40,252 nt of DNA from NCBI GenBank assembly GCA_026708585.1, contig JAPOUQ010000012.1:1-40252 (forward strand). The letters run 5' to 3'. The notes beneath the pieces are model-generated. The model did not search any database, was not told the DNA's origin, and saw nothing but the letters and a program-made list of their open reading frames with translations. This DNA is from Gammaproteobacteria bacterium (GTDB taxonomy: Bacteria; Pseudomonadota; Gammaproteobacteria; Arenicellales; Poriferihabitantaceae). Numbering within the stretch: position 1 is the first letter of the stretch; every line of letters starts with the position of its first letter. Both the position numbers and the translations under genes were made by a program. This document shows, one piece after another, positions 27,897 to 36,124 of the stretch.

Positions 27897-27930
27897 AACC
27901 GCAACTCATGTGCGGTTTTCGGTTTATTTT
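27897..27930 (+). terminator. Intrinsic-terminator-like hairpin with no upstream gene
   Basis: A 7-bp perfect stem AACCGCA (27897-27903) and TGCGGTT (27911-27917) with a 7-base loop is followed by TTCGGTTTATTTT. It reads as a plus-strand terminator, yet no plus-strand gene lies upstream of it for several kilobases. It could end an unannotated small RNA or protect the operon promoter from read-through. Confidence 0.5.
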
Positions 27931-28081
27931 GTGAAGAAAATTGTCTCTTTCTGGAACAATGATTCATATTATTTCGTATGTTTGCTTGATAGAGGTTAGG
28001 ATTTATAATAAAAAATATAATAAAAATCAATATATTATATATTTATAAATTGCGATGACTGCTTCGAAAAAATATTTCAGC

Positions 28082-28132
28082 AAATATTGCGAAAAATATG
28101 TATAATTGCGGTATAATTTCTGAAATATTGCG
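28082..28132 (+). promoter_or_regulatory. Promoter of the LacI-type regulator with repeated operator-like motif
   Basis: A perfect -10 TATAAT (28112-28117) lies 18 bases after TTGCGA (28088-28093). The sequence AAATATTGCG occurs at 28082-28091, overlapping the -35, and again at 28123-28132, at the expected start of transcription. A shorter version, ATAATTGCG, lies between them (28102-28110). Repeats placed over the -35 and +1 are where a repressor would act. The likely binder is the LacI-type product itself, which is inference; the repeats are not a classic LacI palindrome. Confidence 0.55.
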
Positions 28133-28192
28133 GGATATCAAGATTTCTTCACGGTTGAATTGTTGATTCAGTAGATTAGTTATTGAGGATTA

Positions 28193-29275
28193 GTGGGATT
28201 GTCAGAACGAATTACATTACGACAAATCGCTGATGCTGCTGGAGTTTCCGAATCCACAGCTTCACGAGCACTTGCTGGAAGTGGTCAGCTAGCTGACACA
28301 ACGCGCAACAAAATCATGGATGCTGCAGACAAGCTTGGATACCAAAGCCCCAGTCGAAAGATGCAGTTAAGCCAATCAGCGTCGCTTGATCGTAGAGGGA
28401 TTGTTGGGGTAGTTGTAGCTGCTCTGCATAATTCATTTTACCCCTACCTTGTCGATCGTTTGCATGATGAGCTTGATGACTTGGGTTTCGACATGGTGCT
28501 CATTATTGATGAGGTAACTCGCGATCGAGCAAGTCGGAAATTAAGACGCCTAATTGACACTTTGGATGGTGTAGTTGTGACTACAGCAACTATTGGTTCG
28601 CCTATGGTGGAATTTCTAAAAGGTCGACAAATACCAACCGTCCTAGCGATCAGATCAAATATGAGGGATAACGTTCCGGTCACTGAGAGTGATAATTATA
28701 TGGCTGGTGTTGAGGCTCTTCGACATTTAGTTGCTCTTGGACACCGGAAGATCGGTTTTTTAATGGGTCCAGATACGACTTCAACCACGGTAGGACGACT
28801 CAAAGGAGCAACTTCTGTTTTGCAGGATTGCAACATTGAACTGGATGAGCGTTTGCTCTTTCATACCGAGTTTACTCATGAAGGTGGGTATTCAGCATGC
28901 ATGCAATTGTTGCGTTTGTCTTCTCCTCCAACTGCAATGTTTTGCGCCAATGATGTTATTGCGGTAGGCGCTCTTGAAGCATCTCAGAAATTAGGATTAC
29001 ATGTTCCACGAGATATTTCAATCATTGGTGTTGATGACATTCCAATGGCAAGTTGGGAGATGATTTCATTAACAACGATACGTCAACCGATTGGAGAAAT
29101 CGGCAGTATGGCGGCAAAACTGATTTCCGAAACCATAAGGAAGGGATCGATTGGTCAACCAAAGAACTATATCTTCCCTACCAGCTTGGTGGCTCGCTCA
29201 ACAACAGGGCCGGTTTCAGATAGTGAAAAGCTAAGTGATTTGAAGCAACGACATACGAATACAGAAATTCCTTAG
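28193..29275 (+). CDS. LacI family transcriptional regulator
   Basis: This 360-residue regulator has an N-terminal helix-turn-helix (TLRQIADAAGVSESTASRALAGSG) and hinge (NKIMDAADKLGY), then a sugar-binding-type effector domain (GIVGVVVAALHNSFYPYLVDRL through ISIIGVDDIPMASW and the TTIRQP ending). LacI proteins usually repress the operon they lie in until a sugar or derivative binds. It is the first gene of the catabolic operon, 29 bases before the thiamine enzyme, so autoregulation is likely. The start is GTG 28193 or TTG 28199; GAGGA at 28185-28189 is better spaced for the TTG. The effector cannot be predicted. Confidence 0.92.
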   Translation: MGLSERITLRQIADAAGVSESTASRALAGSGQLADTTRNKIMDAADKLGYQSPSRKMQLSQSASLDRRGIVGVVVAALHNSFYPYLVDRLHDELDDLGFDMVLIIDEVTRDRASRKLRRLIDTLDGVVVTTATIGSPMVEFLKGRQIPTVLAIRSNMRDNVPVTESDNYMAGVEALRHLVALGHRKIGFLMGPDTTSTTVGRLKGATSVLQDCNIELDERLLFHTEFTHEGGYSACMQLLRLSSPPTAMFCANDVIAVGALEASQKLGLHVPRDISIIGVDDIPMASWEMISLTTIRQPIGEIGSMAAKLISETIRKGSIGQPKNYIFPTSLVARSTTGPVSDSEKLSDLKQRHTNTEIP

Positions 29276-29304
29276 CCATTGGTACATTCTGGAGAAAATG
29301 AAAT

Positions 29305-31167
29305 ATGAAAACTGTAGGCCATCTTATCGGACGCGCTCTTAAAGCATATGGCGTTCCTTATGTTACGGGTATTCCCGGACATGGTAATTGGAATCTTCTT
29401 GATGCATTTAACGATCCGGGTTCGGATATTCCAATTGTTCAAGTTATGCATGAACAAGCAGCTGTTCATATTGCAGATGCGCATTATCGGGTCACTGGTC
29501 ATCCGCTTGCAAGTTGTACCTCCATTGGTCCGGGTGCAACAAACACGATTATGGCATTAGCCAATGCCTATTGTGATTCAACATCCTTGTTGTTAATCAC
29601 AGGAGCATCTTCAACGCATATGCGTGGTCATGGAGTGATGCAGGAGCTTGATCGCGAAAATACACCAGATTTCACGAAAGTTACGGAACATGTTACAAAG
29701 CGAAATTTTGACATGATTACAGCTGATAGTGCGTCATTTATTTTGCATCGTGCTTTCAATGCGATGCTGACCGGTCGTCCCGGACCTGTGCACGTTAATA
29801 TTCCTCTCGATATTCAATCTGCTGAAACGGACATTGAGTATCAAGATTTGATCAAGCGTATGCCAACTGGCCGCCAGCGGGCGGACAACCTGGCGATTGA
29901 ACAATCTATTCAACTTCTTTTGGAGGCCGAGCGTCCCTGTGTTGTAGCCGGAGGAGGAGCAATTACCGCAAATGCCAGCCCTCAACTTCGTCGTGTGGTC
30001 GAACGATTGGGTATTCCTGTAGTTTTCACTTGGAATGGTAAAGGATGTTTATCGGAAGATCATCCAATGAATGCAGGAACTGTTGGTTGGCCAGGTAGCT
30101 TGACTGGAAATACCATGGCGAAAGAGGCTGATGTGGTGATGTCTCTGGGTTGCAAATTTACCGATTGGTCTTCTTCATCATGGAGGAAGGGAGTCAGTTT
30201 CTCGATTCCTGATAGCAAGTTGATTCAGGTAGATATTGATTCACGTGAGATTGGCAAGAATTATCCAGTGGAAGTAGGCATTGTTGCTGATATAGCTCTT
30301 ACATTGGAAGATCTAGACGCTGGAATTTCCGATGAGCAGGCACGCAAGTCCTATCAGCGGCACACACTCCAACACGACCGTTTAGCCAAGCTCTGGGCTA
30401 ACTGGAATCAAATCATGGAGCCTCGAAGATCTCATCACAAGATCCCAACCACAATGTTAACCACATTAAGGGAATTACGCAAAGTTTTGCCTCGGAATGG
30501 AATTGTAACCGTAGGTTCTGGTCATCCTCAGAGCTCTACTAAGCAAGATTTTCCGATTTACGAGCCTCGTACTCATATTACCCCAGGCAGTTATTCGCCT
30601 ATGGGGTTTGCTCTACCTGCTGCAATTGCAGTCAAGCTTGCTAAACCTGAAATTCCAGTCGTATGTATTATTGGAGATGGTGATTTCATGATGTGTATAC
30701 AGGAACTTGCAACCTGTGTTGCCTACAATGTTGCAGTCGTTTTCTTAATACTGAATAACGCAGGTTATATCTCAATTCGGGATGGACAAGATGCGCTCAT
30801 GGGACGAAATATCATGTCCGAATTCTCTTTACCGGGAAATACGAATGAACCTTACTCAGTGCAATTTCCGGAGTTGGCTAAATCCTTCGGCTTGGATTTT
30901 GCAACTCAGGTTCAGAGCGTTGATCAAATCGGTGCATCCATTAAAGCGGCATTCGCTAGCGAGGGGCCGGCACTCGTTGAGGTTCCGATCACTAGGGATG
31001 CCAATATTGCCGCAGCGAACGTAGTGGGATGGTGGGATTTTCCTCCGGTTCCAACTGCACCTCAGAATGTGCTCAATGATTATGTAGCCGGATTGAAAGC
31101 CGAACAACACCAAGGTCGTAACACGTCAAATGTTGATCTCGTTGATGCTGACGGTTCTGTTGGTTAA
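29305..31167 (+). CDS. Thiamine-diphosphate-dependent enzyme, acetolactate-synthase-like
   Basis: This 620-residue protein has the three-domain fold of acetolactate synthase, benzoylformate decarboxylase and similar enzymes. The PYR domain carries the catalytic glutamate E50 in VMHEQAAVHIAD and GPGATNT. A central FAD/linker-type domain follows. The PP domain has the cofactor motif G457-D458-G459 and ends it with NNAGYI about 28 residues later. Such enzymes decarboxylate 2-keto acids or join/cleave C-C bonds next to a carbonyl. It is not a biosynthetic acetolactate synthase by context: no small subunit, and it sits between a LacI regulator and an ABC importer. It does not look like sulfoacetaldehyde acetyltransferase. 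The substrate is unknown. Confidence 0.88.
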   Translation: MKTVGHLIGRALKAYGVPYVTGIPGHGNWNLLDAFNDPGSDIPIVQVMHEQAAVHIADAHYRVTGHPLASCTSIGPGATNTIMALANAYCDSTSLLLITGASSTHMRGHGVMQELDRENTPDFTKVTEHVTKRNFDMITADSASFILHRAFNAMLTGRPGPVHVNIPLDIQSAETDIEYQDLIKRMPTGRQRADNLAIEQSIQLLLEAERPCVVAGGGAITANASPQLRRVVERLGIPVVFTWNGKGCLSEDHPMNAGTVGWPGSLTGNTMAKEADVVMSLGCKFTDWSSSSWRKGVSFSIPDSKLIQVDIDSREIGKNYPVEVGIVADIALTLEDLDAGISDEQARKSYQRHTLQHDRLAKLWANWNQIMEPRRSHHKIPTTMLTTLRELRKVLPRNGIVTVGSGHPQSSTKQDFPIYEPRTHITPGSYSPMGFALPAAIAVKLAKPEIPVVCIIGDGDFMMCIQELATCVAYNVAVVFLILNNAGYISIRDGQDALMGRNIMSEFSLPGNTNEPYSVQFPELAKSFGLDFATQVQSVDQIGASIKAAFASEGPALVEVPITRDANIAAANVVGWWDFPPVPTAPQNVLNDYVAGLKAEQHQGRNTSNVDLVDADGSVG

Positions 31168-31222
31168 ACCCTGAAGAAACACAATTATTTTCAAACCAAA
31201 TGAATAAATAGGAGAATGAATA

Positions 31223-32359
31223 ATGATTAGAAAATTATTTGGAACTTTGCTACTTGGAACATTCATTGCAGCTACTTGGACAGCAGCCATAGCGGATAGC
31301 TATGTTGGACTTCCTCGTACTTTCCTGTGGAATCCAAATTTCAATGAGGTGATAGACACGTCCAGTTATGCCGGTGATGGCCCATTCAAAATTGGTTTTT
31401 CGAATGCCTCTCAAGGCGATGGATGGTTAGGTACGTTTTATCACTCTGTACAATACGGTGTATCTCAGAATTTGGACAAAATCGGTGAGTTTATTGTTAC
31501 CGATGCGAACGGTGATCCGACTAAGCAAATTTCGGATATTCAGGATTTGCTGGAACAAGGAATCGACTTACTGTTGGTCAATCCAGCTACAGCTGATGCT
31601 CTTGACCCAATCTTAGGACGCACAATGCGCCGTGGTGTGCCGGTAGTTACCGTGGCTCGTCGTGTAGAAAGCGACAGCAGTTTTGTTAGTTTTGTTACCG
31701 CTTCGGATACTGCGTTAGCCAGAATGAGTGCCACATGGATGGCTGAGATACTAAATGGAAAGGGTCGTGTTGTCTTGTTGCCGGGACTTGCGGGTGCCAG
31801 CCCCGCAGAAATGCGATTGGAGGCTGCCAAGGAAGTATTTGCGCAGTTTCCCGGAATTGAGATTATCGATACACAATATACGGGATGGAGTCCTGCAAAT
31901 GGTCGGCAAATCATGGCGGCAATCATCCAAAGAGAAGGTGCCAATAATATTGACGGAGTCTGGTCGGATTCAGGGCTTCAGGGATCAGGTTCTGTTGAAG
32001 CATTTATCGGAGCTGGAGTCACGGGTACTGACATCCCACCCCATACTGGAGGTGACTTGAATGGCATGTATCAACTTGCTCACGAAAATGGCTTTCCATT
32101 CGCCGGGATTGATTATACCCCTTCGATAGGCGCTGCTGCTGTGCAACTGTCAGTGGATGTTCTAGAGGGTACCCCAGTTCCGCAACGGCTCGATGTAAAT
32201 TTTCAGATCGTCATCTCTCCTGGGCATGAAACACGCTCTATATCTGCAGATGTTCTGCTTCCCGAGTATGTAGCGGTGGACAGGCCGGGTGAATTAATCA
32301 TGGGTAGCGGAATTCCTAACTATGATCCAACTAGTTTCTCAGTTGAACTGCCAAACTAA
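31223..32359 (+). CDS. Periplasmic sugar-type ABC substrate-binding protein
   Basis: This 378-residue protein has a signal peptide (MIRKLFGTLLLGTFIAATWTA..., likely cleaved after A22-I23-A24) and a ribose/galactose-binding-type body (IGFSNASQGDGWLGTF, NPATADALDPILGRTMRRGVPVV, DGVWSDSG). This is the Peripla_BP_4 fold used for pentoses, polyols and related small compounds. The C-terminus is longer than in RbsB. A good ribosome site (AGGAG) stands before the ATG at 31223; the ATG seven bases earlier stops after four codons. It is followed by a terminator hairpin before the ATPase gene, which would give more binding protein than membrane components. Confidence 0.92.
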   Translation: MIRKLFGTLLLGTFIAATWTAAIADSYVGLPRTFLWNPNFNEVIDTSSYAGDGPFKIGFSNASQGDGWLGTFYHSVQYGVSQNLDKIGEFIVTDANGDPTKQISDIQDLLEQGIDLLLVNPATADALDPILGRTMRRGVPVVTVARRVESDSSFVSFVTASDTALARMSATWMAEILNGKGRVVLLPGLAGASPAEMRLEAAKEVFAQFPGIEIIDTQYTGWSPANGRQIMAAIIQREGANNIDGVWSDSGLQGSGSVEAFIGAGVTGTDIPPHTGGDLNGMYQLAHENGFPFAGIDYTPSIGAAAVQLSVDVLEGTPVPQRLDVNFQIVISPGHETRSISADVLLPEYVAVDRPGELIMGSGIPNYDPTSFSVELPN

Positions 32360-32404
32360 TGAAAGAAATAGATAAAGAAAATAATGATTCTGTTGTTTGT
32401 TATC

Positions 32405-32442
32405 AGCATGAACTGTGTAGTTCCACAGTTCATGCTTTTTTT
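32405..32442 (+). terminator. Intrinsic terminator inside the transporter operon
   Basis: A 13-bp perfect inverted repeat, AGCATGAACTGTG (32405-32417) and CACAGTTCATGCT (32424-32436), with a six-base loop, runs straight into seven Ts (32436-32442). It stands in the 286-base gap between the binding-protein gene and the ATPase gene. Partial termination or mRNA 3'-end protection here would raise the binding protein over the permease, as known for malE and other importer operons. No promoter for the downstream genes is clear. Confidence 0.9.
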
Positions 32443-32645
32443 GTCAAACAAATTCTGATCCGTTCCGTTGCTTATATAACAGAACTGTGAGTGAATCATT
32501 CTTCTCGTATTTCAGAGTGCTCAGAAAGGAATATTGAGCCCTAGAAGTACCCGAATACAAAGTAACCGCAAGAATCTAGCAACAAGATCAAAGCCCATAT
32601 GAGTTGACGATTTATATCGGCCTTCGCAATTCAATAGGAATAACA

Positions 32646-34169
32646 ATGATCAGGCTTGATGGTATCAGCAAGATCTTTCCCGGTGTCAAATCACTGGATA
32701 ATGTGAGTTTTGAGGCTAGAGCAGGTGAAGTTCATGCATTGCTTGGCGAGAACGGTGCCGGCAAGTCGACACTAATAAAGGTTATTTCAGGTGCATATAT
32801 TCCTGATGATGGCACGATCTATTTCAATGGAAAGAAGAGTAAATGGACTTCACCAAAGGGAGCAAAAGATGCCGGCATACATATTATTTACCAAGAACTT
32901 GTCCTATTTCATGAACTATCGGTGGCTGAAAATATCTTTATTGGCGAAGCTCCACTTACGTGGTTTGGAACGATTGACTACAAGGCCATGTATGAACGGG
33001 CTGAGGAGATTCTTGATCGATTAGGTCACCATATTGACGTACAGGCACTGGTCAAAAGCTTAGGTGTTGCAGACCAGCAAATGGTGGAGATCGCAAAGGC
33101 GCTGGTTGGAGAGACAAAATTGTTAGTGCTGGATGAACCAACCGCGGTAATTTCAGGTCGTGAGGCCGAGATCCTGTTTGAACGAATCAAGTTGTTGCGA
33201 GATGAGGGGGTATGTATCATTTATATTTCTCATCGATTGGAGGAGATATTCTCAATTGCCGATCGGGTGACTGTACTCAAAGATGGTCAACTGATTGATA
33301 CAAGAGGTATTGAAGAGCTGGATCGTGATCAATTGGTTGGAATGATGGTGGGGCGCCAGTTGAAAGATGTTTTTCCTGCCAAAAAAATACCTTCCCGTCA
33401 GGTTACCCCTGTCTTAGCGATTCGTAATCTATGTGCACCTCCGAAAGTGAAAGATGTATCGTTCAATCTGTATGCTGGTGAGATTCTGGGGATTGCCGGA
33501 TTAGTAGGGGCTGGGCGCTCTGAACTTGCACACGCATTGTTTGGTTCCATACCACGATCATCTGGTACGGTAACTTTAGATTCCGAGATCTTTAACACAC
33601 CCTCACCTCGTGAATCAATTGATCGTGGACTTGGATTTTTGACTGAGGATCGCAAGGGAGAGGGTCTGATGATGTTGCTAGATATTTCAGCAAATATCTC
33701 GGCTCCTGTTTTGTCGGAGTTCACGACAGTTACAGGTCTTGATCGAGCTCGTGAAGTCCAGGTTGCCAAAGACCAGATCCATCGCTTTCGAATTGCAGTG
33801 CCAAGCCCTGGAAGCGGTGTCAGTACACTTTCGGGTGGTAATCAACAGAAGGTTCTCTTTGGTCGTTGGACGAAGGCATGTCGAAGAGTGTTGATACTAG
33901 ATGAACCAACGCGCGGTATTGATGTCGGTGCAAAAGTCGAAATTTACGAAATTATCCGCCAACTCGCCAACGATGGTTTGGGCATCTTGATGATTTCATC
34001 TGAACTTACTGAAATTGTCGGAATTTGTACTCGCGTTTTAGTGATGAGAGAAGGATTCATTACTGGTGAAGTAGAAGGTTCCCAGATCATTGAAGAAGTA
34101 ATCATGAAGTACGCTACCACCGAAAGTGACAGTGTGACTACTGGTATTGGTGATGTATTAATCAAATGA
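32646..34169 (+). CDS. Sugar ABC transporter ATP-binding protein, double-domain RbsA/XylG type
   Basis: This 507-residue protein has two fused ATPase domains. The first has Walker A GENGAGKST (34-42), the variant signature ADQQMVEIAKAL and Walker B LLVLDEPT (D163). The second has the degenerate Walker A GLVGAGRSE, a full signature LSGGNQQKV (395-403) and LILDEPTRGIDVGAK. This asymmetry is typical of the ribose/xylose family. The start at the ATG at 32646 has AGGAA five bases away and aligns with the family; an upstream TTG at 32604 adds 14 unmatched residues. It overlaps the next permease gene by four bases (ATGA). Confidence 0.95.
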   Translation: MIRLDGISKIFPGVKSLDNVSFEARAGEVHALLGENGAGKSTLIKVISGAYIPDDGTIYFNGKKSKWTSPKGAKDAGIHIIYQELVLFHELSVAENIFIGEAPLTWFGTIDYKAMYERAEEILDRLGHHIDVQALVKSLGVADQQMVEIAKALVGETKLLVLDEPTAVISGREAEILFERIKLLRDEGVCIIYISHRLEEIFSIADRVTVLKDGQLIDTRGIEELDRDQLVGMMVGRQLKDVFPAKKIPSRQVTPVLAIRNLCAPPKVKDVSFNLYAGEILGIAGLVGAGRSELAHALFGSIPRSSGTVTLDSEIFNTPSPRESIDRGLGFLTEDRKGEGLMMLLDISANISAPVLSEFTTVTGLDRAREVQVAKDQIHRFRIAVPSPGSGVSTLSGGNQQKVLFGRWTKACRRVLILDEPTRGIDVGAKVEIYEIIRQLANDGLGILMISSELTEIVGICTRVLVMREGFITGEVEGSQIIEEVIMKYATTESDSVTTGIGDVLIK

Positions 34170-35128
34170 TGCTATCAAAGTCAAACAATAGAGTTCGTCG
34201 TTTAAAACTGGATCCTTCTTTAATCATCGTGATATTGCTCTTGGCGATTGTCATCGTTTGCGGTTTTTTTCTGAATGAACGATTCGGAACAATGCGTAAT
34301 TTTATGAACGTATTGGAACAGTCATCTGGCCTTGGTTTTGCTAGCATCGGGCAGGCTATGGTGGTCATTGTAGGAGGTATAGATCTATCAATTGGAGCAA
34401 TCATAACGGCTTCGACAGTTTTTATGGCAGCTGTAGTTGATGTACATCCGGGTTTGATGATTCCGATGATATTTGGCACTCTGTTGTTCGGTGTTGCGAT
34501 TGGATTTTGTAATGGTTACCTTACCTTAAAAACGGGTGTACACCCATTGATTGTAACCTTGGGTACTGCTTCAATACTGAATGGTTCAGTCCTTATCTAT
34601 ACATTGCAGCCAACGGGAGGTGTACCCTATTGGTTTGAAGAATTCGCTTATGGTCGGATTTGGAATGTGCCAATTTCAGGTGCAGTGATGATTGTTTGTT
34701 TTGCACTGGTATGGCTTTTTTTGCATTATTACCAGACTGGTCGGGCATTTTATGCAGTAGGTGGAAGTCCCGAAGCAGCCCATCTTTGTGGTATTCAATC
34801 GAACCGAGTTATCTTGTTGGCATATTCAGCCAGCGGCTTCTTTGCAGCACTAGCGGGAATATATTTTGTGAGTAGAACTGGGGTCGGGGATCCACGAATT
34901 GGCGACCCGATCACTTTGTCTTCCATCACTCCAGTAATACTAGGTGGGCTAATTTTAGGTGGAGGAAAAGGAAACATCTTTGGGGTATTGTTAGGCGTTA
35001 TTTTCATTTCACTGCTAAGCAACCTGTTAAATTACATGAATATATCGACATTCATTCAATGGGTTATTCAGGGAGTCATTATTATTATTGCAGTCTCTGT
35101 TTATGTGCATAAAGGGAAAAATCTGTGA
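34166..35128 (+). CDS. Sugar ABC transporter permease (RbsC type), first
   Basis: This 320-residue membrane protein has eight or more hydrophobic segments and the RbsC-family sequences GQAMVVIVGGIDLSIGAIIT and VILGGLILGGGKGNIFGVLLGV. It forms part of the channel with the next gene product. Start and stop overlap both neighbours by four bases (ATGA before, GTGA after), so translation of ATPase and both permeases is coupled. Importers of this class often use two different permeases, as seen here. Confidence 0.94.
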   Translation: MMLSKSNNRVRRLKLDPSLIIVILLLAIVIVCGFFLNERFGTMRNFMNVLEQSSGLGFASIGQAMVVIVGGIDLSIGAIITASTVFMAAVVDVHPGLMIPMIFGTLLFGVAIGFCNGYLTLKTGVHPLIVTLGTASILNGSVLIYTLQPTGGVPYWFEEFAYGRIWNVPISGAVMIVCFALVWLFLHYYQTGRAFYAVGGSPEAAHLCGIQSNRVILLAYSASGFFAALAGIYFVSRTGVGDPRIGDPITLSSITPVILGGLILGGGKGNIFGVLLGVIFISLLSNLLNYMNISTFIQWVIQGVIIIIAVSVYVHKGKNL

Positions 35129-36093
35129 ATGACGTTACCGTAAATTTAGCTAAGGGTGCTTCAAGAAGATTCCAACAGATTACGCAGTTTATTGCGCCAA
35201 TATCACTATTATCATTAGTTAGCATTGCGACGCTCCTTCAACCTTCCTTCCTGTCGATCAATAATATTCAGGATATTTTGACGCAAGCAGCACCTTTGGC
35301 GTTGGTCGTGCTCGGACAAGCATTCGTAATCCTGGTTCGTGGGCTTGACCTTTCGGTGGCTTCACTTATGGCAAGTGCTGCGGTTTTGGCTACGGCCTTT
35401 AATGCAACTTCTGACGCGATGATCCCTGTGATTTTTCTGGTCACCATTGTGGCTTCGGCCTGTGTGGGTCTGATCAATGGTTTGTTGGTTACCAAACGAA
35501 ATGTTTCACCATTTCTTGCGACATTAGCAATGATGATTGTCTTGCAAGGAATCCGTTTCTATTATACTCAGGGTGCTCCGTCGGGATCTTTGCCCGAAGG
35601 ATTCCGTGTTCTCGGTGCTGGACGCCTAACTGGAATTCCAGTCAATATGCTGGTGTTTTTCCTTTTTTTCTTTATTCTGGGTTGGCTACTGCATAAATCA
35701 AGTTTCGGGCGAAGGGTTTATATTACTGGTGGAAACCCGAAATCCGCTAATCTAGTTGGAATTTATGCCGATCGCGTAATCATTATTTGTTATGTGATCA
35801 GTTCCTTAATGGCAGGTATTTCTGGACTTATCCTAGTCGGGTTTGTCGGTACTGTGGACAACTGGGTTGGGCGTGGTTATGAGATCGATTCAATCGTTGC
35901 CTGCGTTTTAGGCGGAATCATGTTAAATGGGGGGAAGGGTACATTATGGGGTGCTGTAACTGGTGCCTTGATCCTCATTCTCATGTTTAATATTGTGATC
36001 ATTCTGGGATTACCGGTTCAGGCTCAGTTGATCATTAAGGGCATCATAATCATTTTTGTCGCTGGTCTTTTTTCGAGATCAATACAGACTTAA
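35125..36093 (+). CDS. Sugar ABC transporter permease (RbsC type), second
   Basis: This 322-residue membrane protein is a paralogue of the preceding permease, with GQAFVILVRGLDLSVASLMASAAVL and ACVLGGIMLNGGKGTLWGAVTGALIL. It starts with GTG inside the stop of the previous gene. With its sister it would make a heterodimeric permease. The next gene follows after 31 bases with its own ribosome site (GGAGAG). Confidence 0.94.
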   Translation: MNDVTVNLAKGASRRFQQITQFIAPISLLSLVSIATLLQPSFLSINNIQDILTQAAPLALVVLGQAFVILVRGLDLSVASLMASAAVLATAFNATSDAMIPVIFLVTIVASACVGLINGLLVTKRNVSPFLATLAMMIVLQGIRFYYTQGAPSGSLPEGFRVLGAGRLTGIPVNMLVFFLFFFILGWLLHKSSFGRRVYITGGNPKSANLVGIYADRVIIICYVISSLMAGISGLILVGFVGTVDNWVGRGYEIDSIVACVLGGIMLNGGKGTLWGAVTGALILILMFNIVIILGLPVQAQLIIKGIIIIFVAGLFSRSIQT

Positions 36094-36124
36094 CAGATCA
36101 TCATAAACAATAGGAGAGAGCAGT

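Larger units (their letters stand above)
27390..28192. other. 800-base intergenic region upstream of the catabolic operon
   Basis: No protein gene is supported. It holds the presumed ridA promoter on the minus strand and several inverted repeats: GATTTTG/CAAAATC (27681-27699), GGAAAAA/TTTTTCC (27716-27735), and AACCGCA/TGCGGTT (27897-27917) followed by a T-rich run. The last 180 bases are very AT-rich and contain the promoter with NATTGCG repeats before the LacI-type gene. Confidence 0.5.

Noticed and set aside
29305-31167. ilvB/ilvI acetolactate synthase or sulfoacetaldehyde acetyltransferase
   Set aside because: No regulatory small subunit, catabolic context, and the N-terminal sequence does not match my recollection of Xsc.
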